32,000 nt of DNA from JAGOVB01 sp964481175 (lineage in GTDB: Bacteria; Patescibacteriota; Minisyncoccia; Phycocordibacterales; PALSA-1337): assembly GCA_964481175.1 (NCBI GenBank), contig CAYZSZ010000009.1, forward strand, positions 1-32,000. The letters are read 5' to 3'. The position numbers were made by a program, and so were the translations under genes. This document shows, piece by piece, positions 15,521 through 24,266 of the stretch (positions are counted from its first letter, which is position 1; every line of letters begins with the position of its first letter). The notes below the pieces were generated by a model. That model saw nothing but the letters and a program-made list of their open reading frames with translations, did no database searches and had not been told where the DNA came from.

Positions 15521-15547
15521 ATAAGGGCAATCAATTTAACGAAAGTT

Positions 15548-15575
15548 AGTATAGCTTAAAATATGATTTTTGCAA
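15548..15575 (-). promoter_or_regulatory. Promoter of tRNA-Ala
   Basis: TTGCAA (15570-15575), 16-nt spacer, TATACT (15548-15553) on the reverse strand, about 28 nt before the tRNA. Confidence 0.5.
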
Positions 15576-15584
15576 AGTTATTCC

Positions 15585-15612
15585 TTGACACTATTTTTAA
15601 CAGGAGTAGCAT
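15585..15612 (+). promoter_or_regulatory. Promoter of the 31-aa gene
   Basis: TTGACA (15585-15590), 16-nt spacer, TAGCAT (15607-15612), then 7 nt to the ATG at 15620. Divergent from the tRNA promoter, whose -35 lies 10 bp away. Confidence 0.55.
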
Positions 15613-15619
15613 TACTGCT

Positions 15620-15715
15620 ATGACACCTATCTGGTGGGCATTGGTCGGGTTATGCATCGTGGCAGTGTTTGCACTAGGCTGCTGCAGAGCAGCTGCAGAC
15701 GCTCGCAACGACTGA
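15620..15715 (+). CDS. 31-aa membrane peptide
   Basis: Short gene MTPIWWALVGLCIVAVFALG, then CCRAAADARND. One membrane helix with a possible lipobox-like ALGC. Support comes from context: a TTGACA promoter that places the transcript start at the ATG, a stop codon, and a strong terminator right behind. The layout matches the other GC-richer mini-genes in the window. Function unknown. Confidence 0.55.
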   Translation: MTPIWWALVGLCIVAVFALGCCRAAADARND

Positions 15716-15735
15716 GGTCATCGACCTCAAAGCGA

Positions 15736-15768
15736 GGGTGGCTCATGGGAAGATGAGCCACCCTTTTT
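15736..15768 (+). terminator. Intrinsic terminator of the 31-aa gene
   Basis: 11-bp perfect stem GGGTGGCTCAT / ATGAGCCACCC, 6-nt loop, then TTTTT. A second small hairpin (GAGGTC/GACCTC, 15714-15729) sits just before it. It overlaps the end of the convergent ATP-grasp gene. Confidence 0.88.
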
Positions 15769-16639
15769 ACTTGCCTTCTAGAGCCATATCCACTAGATGA
15801 TTTACAAAATGTGGTACATTCCCGCCGACTGAATGAAGTGCATCGACTAAAGATGAGCCATCAGTCACATCTGGCATCGAGCTTGTCCTGATCAAATATA
15901 TACCTCGCTTTGGATGGATGATGAAATCAGACTTTGAATAATGTTTTAATGAAAGAAACTCATGTATCTTTTTGCCAAGTGAAATCAGCTCATCTTTTAT
16001 CTTGTGAGCTAGGTTGCTCGGGACAACGTGCTTTGCAGGATGGATTTCAACTGGAGGTAGCACATATATGTCCTGGTCGCGGTAGTTTTCGATAACATGG
16101 ACACAGACTTTTGTGCCTGGTATGTACTCTTCGAGAATTATGTCCTCATCGGTTTTTAGATATTTTTCAAGATCGACAATGGTTTGGGCAATATGGACTT
16201 CGGGACGCGTGTGATACTTTACGATTGCAGGCATAGGAAAAGTCCTAAATATTTCGATCGCACTTGCTCCTGGCTTTATCTCTCTATGAAATGGAGTCTT
16301 GAATGCATTTGTTTTAAAAGCTTGCTTTGCGAGAATGCGACTATTGATAACCGCAAGTCCTAATGAGTTTGCGCCAGTATGAGGTACGCTGTGATAATCT
16401 AAAAAATGATGCGCATCTTTATCAAAGCTGTGGAGTGCGTTAAATATCACATCTACTCGCTGAGCGGCTTCATGTGGTAGAACAGGAGTACCTTGAATAT
16501 GCCACGTTCCCTTTTTATCGATAAAGATATCGAGAACGTTATGTGTATTTGCTAGGTGTTTCAATGCGCTCGCACCAGCCTTGAGAGACTGATCATAGCC
16601 AAAAGCATTTCCGCCTCGTAGTACGCCGACTCGTGTCAT
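15767..16639 (-). CDS. D-Ala-D-Ala-ligase-like ATP-grasp protein (divergent)
   Basis: A 290-aa protein with a Ddl-like order: VGVLRGGNAFGYDQSLKAG at the N-terminus, VIFNALHSF (about 64-72), a substrate loop near HTGANSLGLAVINSR, ATP-grasp Lys141 (AIVKYHTRP) and ILEEYIPGTKVCVHV (168-182). At the C-terminal metal site, where Ddl has E-x-N-T-L-P-G, this protein reads R251-T-S253-S-M-P-D, so the Glu and Asn that hold Mg-ATP are replaced. It may be inactive, or a ligase with changed chemistry. The frame runs to 16714, but the ATG at 16639 fits the family start and has TGG-TATAAT exactly 6 nt upstream. Confidence 0.8.
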   Translation of the reverse strand: MTRVGVLRGGNAFGYDQSLKAGASALKHLANTHNVLDIFIDKKGTWHIQGTPVLPHEAAQRVDVIFNALHSFDKDAHHFLDYHSVPHTGANSLGLAVINSRILAKQAFKTNAFKTPFHREIKPGASAIEIFRTFPMPAIVKYHTRPEVHIAQTIVDLEKYLKTDEDIILEEYIPGTKVCVHVIENYRDQDIYVLPPVEIHPAKHVVPSNLAHKIKDELISLGKKIHEFLSLKHYSKSDFIIHPKRGIYLIRTSSMPDVTDGSSLVDALHSVGGNVPHFVNHLVDMALEGK

Positions 16640-16645
16640 GCATAA

Positions 16646-16654
16646 ATTATACCA
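16646..16654 (-). promoter_or_regulatory. Extended -10 of the ATP-grasp gene
   Basis: TGG-TATAAT on the reverse strand, 6 nt before the ATG at 16639. The box contains the TAA stop of the uvrC-like gene. Confidence 0.6.
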
Positions 16655-17819
16655 TGCGACTTCGAAGTAATCTGTGATATGCAATAGAAAAACGATGCGC
16701 CTCGCTATTTGCAAGCAATATAATCTTTTGATACTTCTCTAATATCTTTGGATCGCCAAGCAATGCTTTTGGCTTGTGCTTTTCATTTTTAACTACAGAG
16801 ACGACGGGGATATCAGTGAGACTCTGTGCAGCGTTTCTTTGTATTTCATTTCCATCGACGACGATGAGGTCTGGCTTTGGCCACTCAGGATGTGCAAAAC
16901 GGCGACTCAGTATTTCTTTTAATGATTCAGTTTCGTGCGCACCTTTTTCATGCTTTATCTTAAACTTTCTGTACGCACTGCGCTCCATCGCATCGTCATA
17001 TGCAACAACCATGACTCCTGCAGTGTTTTTTCCACTGAGATGGGCAACGTCATATGCCTCGATCCTAAAGCCCTCTTTTTCAACTTCATTCTCTTCTTTG
17101 ATCAAAGACATGTCGTGCACATGAGCGAGGGCATACAAAGTTCTTTTTACTTCTTCTGCTTTTTCAAATGCTAAATCCTTTGCATACTGATGCATTTCTT
17201 TTTCCAACTCACTGATCAAAGTGTCTTTCTTACCTTCGAGGAAAAGTGCAATCTTTTTGATCGTTCTAGTATACTCCTGCTTGGTCATCTTTCCACCACA
17301 TACACCGGGACACAGACCGATCTGCGCATTAAAACAAAGTTTGCCGATTTTACAGGTGTCTCTAAATGGAAATATTTTTCTAATTATCTTTAATGCATTC
17401 TTGACCACACCGCCGTTTGGATACGGACCAAATACGTATTTATAATCTTTTTCTAGATTTCGTTCTCGGACTAGTAGCACGCGCGGGAACTCTTCATCGG
17501 TGATGACGATACAGTAAAAGCTTTTATTGTCTTTTTCTTTTGTATTGAAATACGGCTGGTATTTCTTGATTTCATTTGCTTCTAGGATAACAGCCTCGAG
17601 TACTGAGTCAGTTTCTTTCCACTCAACGGTGTTTGCTTTGGTAACCATGTCGACAAGGAGTGGTCCTCGAGTAGAGATAAGGTCATCGTTGAAATAGCTT
17701 TTTACGCGGTCTTTGAGAGAGGTGGCACGACCAATATACAGGATGTCGGTATCCTTTTTAAAGTAATAGACCCCAGGGTTATCTGGGAGGCCTAGATTTT
17801 TGTAATCTTGACTTGTCAT
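16647..17819 (-). CDS. uvrC: UvrC-type excinuclease subunit lacking the HhH tail
   Basis: A 390-aa protein, about two thirds the usual UvrC length (about 600). N-terminal GIY-YIG nuclease (NPGVYYFKKDTDILYIGRAT at about 13-32), Cys-rich segment (CKIGKLCFNAQIGLCPGVCGG), UVR motif (about 200-230), then the RNase H-like 5'-incision domain with IEAYDVAHLSG, IVVDGNEIQ and EAHRFSIAYHR holding the expected acidic and His residues. It ends right after that domain, so the C-terminal helix-hairpin-helix DNA-binding part is missing. The ATG at 17819 is chosen because homology starts there and TGC-TACATT lies 7 nt upstream; the longer frame to 17948 overlaps the divergent lipoprotein gene. With uvrA and uvrB nearby, all three excision-repair subunits are in this window. 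Confidence 0.92.
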   Translation of the reverse strand: MTSQDYKNLGLPDNPGVYYFKKDTDILYIGRATSLKDRVKSYFNDDLISTRGPLLVDMVTKANTVEWKETDSVLEAVILEANEIKKYQPYFNTKEKDNKSFYCIVITDEEFPRVLLVRERNLEKDYKYVFGPYPNGGVVKNALKIIRKIFPFRDTCKIGKLCFNAQIGLCPGVCGGKMTKQEYTRTIKKIALFLEGKKDTLISELEKEMHQYAKDLAFEKAEEVKRTLYALAHVHDMSLIKEENEVEKEGFRIEAYDVAHLSGKNTAGVMVVAYDDAMERSAYRKFKIKHEKGAHETESLKEILSRRFAHPEWPKPDLIVVDGNEIQRNAAQSLTDIPVVSVVKNEKHKPKALLGDPKILEKYQKIILLANSEAHRFSIAYHRLLRSRMV

Positions 17820-17836
17820 ACCTAAAAATGTAGCAT
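17808..17836 (+). promoter_or_regulatory. Promoter of the lipoprotein gene
   Basis: TTGACT (17808-17813), 17-nt spacer, TAGCAT (17831-17836), 10 nt before the ATG at 17847. It overlaps the divergent uvrC promoter and start. Confidence 0.5.
17827..17835 (-). promoter_or_regulatory. Extended -10 of uvrC
   Basis: TGC-TACATT on the reverse strand, 7 nt before the ATG at 17819. Confidence 0.45.
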
Positions 17837-17846
17837 AAACGGTCGA

Positions 17847-18194
17847 ATGAAACCATGGACCCAGCTCCTTCCCCTGGCCTTTGTGGCCCTTTTCACCACT
17901 GGTTGCAACACCACTTTGTGGGATTGCTTCAGCGAAGACTACCGTCACGCGGATGTGGAATGCGTGACTGTGTACAACCTCAACCCGGCACCAATCACAG
18001 TTTGGTTTGAAAACCGATCGAGGGTCATCGATTTCGACAAGAAATCAACTTTCGGGCGCAACGTTGCAGGTGCACCGCTTTTCGTTATCATCGCCCTGGG
18101 TGGTGTCACAAACAAAATTGTACTCCCGAATGAGGGTGGTGGTTCGCACCACTACGTTGAGTTCCTCGATTTCGCGAACCACTGTTGCCCATGA
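17847..18194 (+). CDS. Small putative lipoprotein
   Basis: A 115-aa exported protein of unknown function. N-terminal signal (MKPWTQLLPLAFVALFTTGC) ends in a lipobox-like TTGC, so Cys20 may be lipidated. The mature part is short and beta-rich (VECVTVYNLNPAPITVWFEN, FVIIALGGVTNKIVLP). C-rich third codon positions set it apart from the uvr genes around it. It has its own promoter inside the 5' end of divergent uvrC and its own terminator, and is convergent with uvrA. No family recognised. Confidence 0.7.
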   Translation: MKPWTQLLPLAFVALFTTGCNTTLWDCFSEDYRHADVECVTVYNLNPAPITVWFENRSRVIDFDKKSTFGRNVAGAPLFVIIALGGVTNKIVLPNEGGGSHHYVEFLDFANHCCP

Positions 18195-18213
18195 TAAGCA
18201 ACACTACACTACC

Positions 18214-18250
18214 AGCCGCCGCGCCCAGAAAGCCGGCGGTTGATTTTTAT
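18214..18250 (+). terminator. Intrinsic terminator of the lipoprotein gene
   Basis: GC-rich stem AGCCGCCG / CGGCGGTT (one G-U pair), 12-nt loop, then GATTTTTATTT. It overlaps the 3' end of uvrA. Confidence 0.7.
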
Positions 18251-20844
18251 TTCTTCAAATGCTTTTTCAAATACTGTCCTGTGTATGACTTTTCATTTCG
18301 AGCTACATCTTCTGGAGTTCCTTTTGCTACCACCTTTCCTCCACCTACTCCTCCTTCTGGTCCGATATCGATAATGTAGTCTGCTGATTTGATCAAATCT
18401 AAAGAGTGCTCAATAACAACGACTGTGTTTCCTTTGTTTACCAATTGCTGGAGAATTTCGATAAGTTTTTTTACGTCTTCATAGTGCAGTCCTACAGTTG
18501 GTTCGTCGAGAAGGTATATAGTCTTTTGTGTATGTGACCGGTAAAGCTCTGCAGAGATTTTTACCCGCTGCGCTTCTCCACCTGAGAGAGTGGTAGCTGA
18601 CTGACCGAGTTCTAGATATCCAAGACCTACTTCTTGCAGTGTTTGCAATCGTTCTTGTACGGCTGGAATATCCTGGAAAAACTCCAACGACTCATCGATG
18701 GTCATTTTTAGCACATCATGAATGCTTTTCTTTTTGTACTTGATCTCCAAAGTTTCTTTGGTAAATCGCTTTCCATTACATACATCACACGGCACATAGA
18801 CAGTCGGAAGGAAGTGCATTTCTACTGCAATCTCTCCATTTCCCTGACACGCTTCACAACGACCTCCTTTTACGTTAAATGAGAATCGTCCTGGTCCCCA
18901 ACCCTTTGCTCGAGCTTCTGCAGATGCAGCAAAAAGATCTCGAATATGGCTCCATGCTCCGGTGTATGTGGCAGGGTTTGAGCGAGGGGTACGCCCGATC
19001 GGTGACTGATCGATCAAAATAGTTCGGCTCAAGTACTCAGTACCAGTAAAGCTCGCCACATTGTATATATTTGCAGTGCGATGTCGGAACTCGAGTTTTG
19101 CCTGGAGGTTTTTGTGCAAAATCTCATACATAAATGAAGATTTTCCAGAACCAGAGACTCCGGTGATCACAGAGAGTACTCCGAGTGGTACATCCACATT
19201 CATATCTTTAATATTGAAAACATTTCCACCCTTGATGATGATTTTCCCTTTTGGTTCACGTCGAGTAGCGGGTACTTCTATCTTTTCTTCACCTCGAAGG
19301 TATGCGAGTGTAAGAGAACCAGATGTATTTTTCTTTGCTGTGAGCAAATCATCCATATATCCTGAAACCACAACATTTCCACCGTGTACGCCGGCTTTTG
19401 GTCCAATGTCGATAATATAATCAGAGGCATACATAGTATCTTCATCGTGCTCGACGACGATGATAGTGTTTCCTAGATCTCGAAGCGTCAGGAGCGTTTT
19501 GATCAAGCGATCATTGTCACGCTGGTGTAGACCGATGGTAGGCTCATCGAGCACGTAGAGGGCTCCTACGAGGCCAGAACCGAGTTGAGACGCTAGTCTG
19601 ATACGCTGCGCCTCTCCTCCTGAGAGGGTGTGTGCACGACGGTCGAGAGTGAGGTACTCAATACCAACGTTGAGCATAAACTGAAGACGCGCCTCAATTT
19701 CTTTCAAAACTACTTTAGCGATCTCTCGCTCAGTATCTGAAAGCTTTATTCCTTCAAAGTAGTCTTTTGCTTTTTGGATTGAGAGCGAAACAGTTTCGAC
19801 AATATTTTTTCCATCGATTTTTACATAGAGTGCTTCATCACGAAGACGCGCTCCCTTACATTTTTTACATGGATCATCTGAAAAAAGAAACTCTGTTCCC
19901 AATCCATTACAGTCAGGACATGCTCCGTATGGAGAGTTGAAAGAGAAAAGACGTGGCTCGATCTCGGGGTATGAAAAGCCATCGTACGGACACATGAACT
20001 TAGTCGACATGAGCTTTTCTTCTCCTGGGAATTCGATTTTGATGAGTCCATTAGCTTCTTCTACAGATTTTTCCAAAGCTTCTGACAGACGCTCTTTTGC
20101 ATTTGCTGCTTGGGCTTTGTTTATAAACTCAGAAAGGAAAATTTCATCGACGAGGATATCGATATCGTGCTTTTTATTTTTATCCAAAACGATTTGCTCT
20201 CGGAGGTTTTTTACTTCCCCATCTACTTTTACTTTGGTGTATCCTTTCCCGAGTAAATCATAGAGAAGCTGGTAGTACTCACCTTTTCGTCCAACAACGA
20301 CAGGAGCATATAGACGAACTTTTGCATCGTTTAGCTCTACTCCCATCACTTTTTTATTTGAACGACTATGTGCGGTGACTTGCTTCAAAACTCCTTCGAG
20401 GATTTCTTCTTTTGAAATACGGTGGATTTCGCGTTCACAGACGAGGCAGTGAGGCTTTCCTACACGAGCGAAAAGAATACGGAGATAGTCGTATATTTCG
20501 GTGATCGTTGCTACGGTAGAACGAGGGTTGTTTGATCGAGATTTTTGATCGATAGAAATAGCAGGTGAAAGTCCAGTGATCTCGTCGACATCTGGCTTCT
20601 GAAACTGTCGGAGAAACTGACGCGCGTATGAAGAGAGAGACTCGACATATCGTCGCTGCCCCTCTGCGAAAATGGTATCAAACGCCAAAGACGACTTCCC
20701 TGATCCAGAGAGGCCGGTTATCGCAATCATTTTATTGCGAGGCATTTCGACAGTAATGTTTTTGAGATTGTGGGTGCGTGCGCCCTTTACCACGATCTTG
20801 TCGTCATTCTGGGTCGAAGATTGTTTTTTCATTTTCGGTTCCAT
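18247..20844 (-). CDS. uvrA: UvrA excinuclease ATPase subunit
   Basis: An 865-aa damage-recognition ATPase with two ABC modules. First Walker A GLSGSGKSS and second GVSGSGKSS, two LSGGEAQR signatures, two Walker B blocks (LYVLDEPTIGLH, IYLLDEPTVGLH). Zinc-binding Cys pairs: CLVC, CPDC...CKKC, and CEAC...CDVC. The UvrB-binding region near RKGEYYQLLYDL is present. Somewhat shorter than the usual 940 aa but complete at both ends. The start at 20844 overlaps the upstream FAD oxidoreductase gene by 41 nt; an internal ATG (MKKQSST) would still overlap. Co-transcribed with that gene. Confidence 0.97.
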   Translation of the reverse strand: MEPKMKKQSSTQNDDKIVVKGARTHNLKNITVEMPRNKMIAITGLSGSGKSSLAFDTIFAEGQRRYVESLSSYARQFLRQFQKPDVDEITGLSPAISIDQKSRSNNPRSTVATITEIYDYLRILFARVGKPHCLVCEREIHRISKEEILEGVLKQVTAHSRSNKKVMGVELNDAKVRLYAPVVVGRKGEYYQLLYDLLGKGYTKVKVDGEVKNLREQIVLDKNKKHDIDILVDEIFLSEFINKAQAANAKERLSEALEKSVEEANGLIKIEFPGEEKLMSTKFMCPYDGFSYPEIEPRLFSFNSPYGACPDCNGLGTEFLFSDDPCKKCKGARLRDEALYVKIDGKNIVETVSLSIQKAKDYFEGIKLSDTEREIAKVVLKEIEARLQFMLNVGIEYLTLDRRAHTLSGGEAQRIRLASQLGSGLVGALYVLDEPTIGLHQRDNDRLIKTLLTLRDLGNTIIVVEHDEDTMYASDYIIDIGPKAGVHGGNVVVSGYMDDLLTAKKNTSGSLTLAYLRGEEKIEVPATRREPKGKIIIKGGNVFNIKDMNVDVPLGVLSVITGVSGSGKSSFMYEILHKNLQAKLEFRHRTANIYNVASFTGTEYLSRTILIDQSPIGRTPRSNPATYTGAWSHIRDLFAASAEARAKGWGPGRFSFNVKGGRCEACQGNGEIAVEMHFLPTVYVPCDVCNGKRFTKETLEIKYKKKSIHDVLKMTIDESLEFFQDIPAVQERLQTLQEVGLGYLELGQSATTLSGGEAQRVKISAELYRSHTQKTIYLLDEPTVGLHYEDVKKLIEILQQLVNKGNTVVVIEHSLDLIKSADYIIDIGPEGGVGGGKVVAKGTPEDVARNEKSYTGQYLKKHLKK

Positions 20845-22144
20845 TTAATAGTTTTGATATTCGTTCTCCTCCATATATAGAAGGTAGTATACCTACACCG
20901 TTACAGCCCAGGTTATACATCAATACATGGTTTTTTGGCTCAAACCCAACCCTGCGCACTCGATTAGGAGTGTATCCCATAAGGCCATGCCATGTAAAGC
21001 TGTACTCTATCTTTTTGTTCGGATCCGGGTCGTATGTTGCTTTTATAAATTTGTCTAAATCTTTTTGCGCTTCGTCTGGAAACTCAAAGTCTTTTATGTA
21101 GTGTTTTCTATCTTCTAGGTTTGCTTCAGGTCCACCAACTGAAATTAGGTTTTTATCCTTGCCATATGGACGTCGAGTAAGATAGAAATATGGATCTGTG
21201 TCAGTTTCTGTGGGGTCGTCAAAGTAACTAATTGCTGTCGGCTGTTTATTCATCCTTTCTAGATAACCTGACATGTATCCAACAACACCATCGACAATCT
21301 GATGAAATTTTGTATCGATGCTGAGTCCGCCTTCATTTATAATCGTCACATTCTCAAATCCATTAGTACATAAAATAACCTTCTGTGTATCTATAGTATG
21401 GTTTATAGCATCTAACAATGCATAGTCATGTTTCAAAACAACTTTATGAATTGTGGTGTGTTCATATAATACAAAGCGATTCGGATATTTTTTTAAAAGA
21501 TATGCGACAACTTCCTGACAAAATAATGCAGAATTTATCACTCCTTTTTTTGAAGACAGACAAGCAATATAGTTTTCGTTTTCAGTTTCCAAAATCTGCA
21601 GAATCTCTTTATGTGACCTCATATCGTACAGACCATCGTACTCTTTTGGTATATTGTAGTCACACTCCTCACAAATACGCATGTTTTCGATAGTCATACC
21701 AGCTTCGCGCTTTAACCTATTGTCTTCGAGATGTTGCAAAATCTGCTCTTTGCTAGAGAAACCTGCGTGCCCAGTAAATTTTGAAAAAGGAATATCAAGC
21801 TTTGCTGTCACATATATTTCATCGATGAGCTTCCAAGCATTTTCAATCGCCTTCCAAGCATAGGCAGTCTTTTCTAACCCAAATTCTTTGACCATATCAG
21901 CAAATGGCCGTTCAAAATAGGAGACTACCTGTCCAGCATTATGTCCTGTCGCGCCGCTCGCTAATTTTTCTTTTTCTATGACCACAACACGGGCGTCAGT
22001 ATTTTTTAAAATATAAAAAGCAGTAGAGATACCTGCAATACCTGCACCGACAATAGTGATATCAGTTTCTATATCATGAGAGAGCTTTACTGTCTTGCGT
22101 TCATCATTTAATTGATGCAACCAAGGCGACTTCGTAATTTTCAT
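20804..22144 (-). CDS. FAD-dependent oxidoreductase, DAO family
   Basis: A 446-aa flavoprotein of the D-amino-acid-oxidase/glycine-oxidase-like superfamily. N-terminal FAD-binding GAGIAG (33-38) with the following acidic residue in VVVIEKEKLASGATGHNAGQ, and a C-terminal GVGILPSIYGGERISKLL that closes the FAD site. Substrate unknown; an amine or amino acid oxidation is the family norm. It sits between uvrB and uvrA, overlapping uvrA by 41 nt. An extended -10 (TGC-TAAAAT) ends 6 nt before its ATG, so it starts its own leaderless transcript. Whether it takes part in repair or only shares transcription is open. Confidence 0.88.
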   Translation of the reverse strand: MKITKSPWLHQLNDERKTVKLSHDIETDITIVGAGIAGISTAFYILKNTDARVVVIEKEKLASGATGHNAGQVVSYFERPFADMVKEFGLEKTAYAWKAIENAWKLIDEIYVTAKLDIPFSKFTGHAGFSSKEQILQHLEDNRLKREAGMTIENMRICEECDYNIPKEYDGLYDMRSHKEILQILETENENYIACLSSKKGVINSALFCQEVVAYLLKKYPNRFVLYEHTTIHKVVLKHDYALLDAINHTIDTQKVILCTNGFENVTIINEGGLSIDTKFHQIVDGVVGYMSGYLERMNKQPTAISYFDDPTETDTDPYFYLTRRPYGKDKNLISVGGPEANLEDRKHYIKDFEFPDEAQKDLDKFIKATYDPDPNKKIEYSFTWHGLMGYTPNRVRRVGFEPKNHVLMYNLGCNGVGILPSIYGGERISKLLNGTENEKTIFDPE

Positions 22145-22150
22145 GCGTAT

Positions 22151-22159
22151 ATTTTAGCA
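22151..22159 (-). promoter_or_regulatory. Extended -10 of the FAD gene/uvrA operon
   Basis: TGC-TAAAAT on the reverse strand, 6 nt before the ATG at 22144; it lies in the 16-nt gap after uvrB and runs up to its end. Confidence 0.5.
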
Positions 22160-22160
22160 C

Positions 22161-24200
22161 TTATTTTCCTTCTTTTATAGCCTTTTTCACCTTCTTCTTC
22201 TCCTTTTCCACCTTACCTCTTAGTTTCTCTATCTCATCTCGAATAATAGCTGCGCTTTCAAAGTCGAGGATTTTGACCGCCTCAGACATTTGGCTTTCTT
22301 TTTCTTTTATAAATTTCTCAGGATCTTTTTCAAATAGTTCATTGTCGATTGCCATCATACTGTCGACTGCTTTAGCATGATCTGACTTTATCTGGTCAGT
22401 GATATCGTGAATCTTTTTTATAATAGTCTGTGGAGTGATACCGTGCTTTGTATTGTACGCGATTTGAATAGCTCGACGTCGATCGGTTTCTTTTATCGCT
22501 CGCTCCATTGAGCCGGTCACACTGTCTGCATACAAAATAACTCGTCCATTTACGTTTCGTGCAGCACGACCGATGGTCTGGATGAGTGAGGTCTCAGAAC
22601 GCAAAAAACCTTCTTTGTCTGCATCGAGGATGCCGATGAGCGATACTTCTGGTAGGTCGAGCCCTTCACGTAGGAGGTTTACTCCGACCACACAGTCGAA
22701 CTTTCCTTTTCTAAATTCAGTAAGAAGTGTAATACGATCGATAGTTTTGATATCGCTGTGGAGATACTCTGCCTTTACCCCTTTTTCTTTTAAATACTCT
22801 GAAAGGTCTTCGGCCATCTTTTTAGTGAGTGTAGTTGCGATGACTCGTTCTCCTTTTTTGATAACAGCCACAGCTTCTTCGATAAAATCAAAAATCTGAC
22901 CTTTGTAGTTATCTTTTTCTACAATAGGTTTAATCACAACAACAGGATCGATGAGACCGGTCGGACGAATAACCTGTTCTACTATATTTGGTTTACTGTG
23001 CTCGATCTCGTACTGTCCTGGGGTTGCTGAAACATACAGTACTTGGTTTACTGTCTTTTCAAATTCTTCAAACTTTAGTGGACGATTGTCTTTTGCTGAC
23101 GGCAAACGAAAGCCGAACTCTACGAGAGTATTCTTTCGTGATTGATCTCCAGCAAACATGCCTCCAATCTGCGGAACAGTTACATGTGACTCGTCGATGA
23201 TGGTCAAGAAGTCATCTGGGAAATATGAAAGCAACGTGTCTGGTGCTTCGCCAGGCATTTTCCCTGAGAAATGTCGTGAATAGTTTTCGATACCGTTGCA
23301 GTAGCCGACTTCCTTTATCAAGGCCAAATCGTACTTTACTCGTCTTTTGAGACGTTCGTACTCAACTACCTTTCCAGCTTTTTCGAGTTCTTTCAAACGC
23401 GACTCAAGCTCTGCTTTTATGGTGCCAAACGCTTTTTCTGACTGTGCTTTGTCGCTGATAAAGTGCTTTGCTGGGAACATAAATAGCACTTCGAGATCTT
23501 TACCGAGTCGTCGAGTAATCGGATCTATTTCTGTAATGTGAGCGATTTTATTTCCATCATATTCAAAACGATATATGATACGTTCGTTTACTGGCATTAC
23601 TTCGAGTGAGTTCCCGACTGCACGAAATTTTCCTGGACCGATATCTGAATTTGTTCGTTCAAAATGGATGTCGATGAGTTTGCGAATAAGCTCTGCACGT
23701 GACAGCTCAATTCCTTTTGTGATTTTTAGGTTTACTTTTTCATACTCTTCTGGGCTTCCTAAACCATAAATACAAGAAACTGAAGCAACGATGATCACAT
23801 CTTTGCGTGTAAGGAGTGCCTGAGTGGTAGCGTGGCGAAGTCGTTCGATCTCTTCGTTGATCATGGCCTCCTTCTCTATATATGTATCAGTAACTGGCAT
23901 ATATGCTTCTGGCTGGTAGTAGTCGTAGTAAGAAACAAAATAGTGAACAGCATTTTCTGGGAAAAATTCGCGGAACTCTTGAGCGAGCTGTGCAGCCAAC
24001 GTTTTGTTGTGCGCGATGACGAGGGTTGGCTTTCCAATCTGCTGGATAACGTGAGACGCTGTGAAAGTTTTACCCGATCCAGTCACGCCCAAAAGAGTCT
24101 GGTGACGATTACCAGCTTTGATGCTTTTGACTAACTTTTCTATGGCAACTGGCTGATCACCAGCCGGAGCAAAGTCAGACTTGATCTTGAAGATAGACAT
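22161..24200 (-). CDS. uvrB: UvrB excinuclease helicase subunit
   Basis: A 679-aa protein. Walker A GVTGSGKT (38-45), damage-probing beta-hairpin region FVSYYDYYQPEAYMP, DEAD-like box TIIDESHVT, helicase motifs through LLREGLDLPEVSLIGILDAD and QTIGRAARN, and a C-terminal UVR motif (MSEAVKILDFESAAIIRDEI) that contacts UvrC. Full length for the family. TGC-TATTGT ends 6 nt before the ATG. Works with UvrA for lesion loading and UvrC for incision. Confidence 0.97.
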   Translation of the reverse strand: MSIFKIKSDFAPAGDQPVAIEKLVKSIKAGNRHQTLLGVTGSGKTFTASHVIQQIGKPTLVIAHNKTLAAQLAQEFREFFPENAVHYFVSYYDYYQPEAYMPVTDTYIEKEAMINEEIERLRHATTQALLTRKDVIIVASVSCIYGLGSPEEYEKVNLKITKGIELSRAELIRKLIDIHFERTNSDIGPGKFRAVGNSLEVMPVNERIIYRFEYDGNKIAHITEIDPITRRLGKDLEVLFMFPAKHFISDKAQSEKAFGTIKAELESRLKELEKAGKVVEYERLKRRVKYDLALIKEVGYCNGIENYSRHFSGKMPGEAPDTLLSYFPDDFLTIIDESHVTVPQIGGMFAGDQSRKNTLVEFGFRLPSAKDNRPLKFEEFEKTVNQVLYVSATPGQYEIEHSKPNIVEQVIRPTGLIDPVVVIKPIVEKDNYKGQIFDFIEEAVAVIKKGERVIATTLTKKMAEDLSEYLKEKGVKAEYLHSDIKTIDRITLLTEFRKGKFDCVVGVNLLREGLDLPEVSLIGILDADKEGFLRSETSLIQTIGRAARNVNGRVILYADSVTGSMERAIKETDRRRAIQIAYNTKHGITPQTIIKKIHDITDQIKSDHAKAVDSMMAIDNELFEKDPEKFIKEKESQMSEAVKILDFESAAIIRDEIEKLRGKVEKEKKKVKKAIKEGK

Positions 24201-24206
24201 GTGATA

Positions 24207-24215
24207 ACAATAGCA
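24207..24215 (-). promoter_or_regulatory. Extended -10 of uvrB
   Basis: TGC-TATTGT on the reverse strand, 6 nt before the ATG at 24200. No SOS-type LexA palindrome is seen around it. Confidence 0.45.
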
Positions 24216-24237
24216 GATTTATGGATTTTGAGGATGG

Positions 24238-24266
24238 TTGACAGAGTACATAAAATAGTGTATTGT
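24238..24266 (+). promoter_or_regulatory. Promoter TTGACA-17-TATTGT
   Basis: Perfect -35 TTGACA (24238-24243), 17-nt spacer, TATTGT (24261-24266), 22 nt before the ATG at 24289. The leader contains a four-codon ORF whose TGA overlaps the start codon (ATGA). Confidence 0.65.

Noticed and set aside
16640..16714. Upstream start of the ATP-grasp gene at 16714
   Set aside because: It would overlap the 3' end of uvrC out of frame, and the leader peptide has no family similarity; the leaderless ATG at 16639 fits better.
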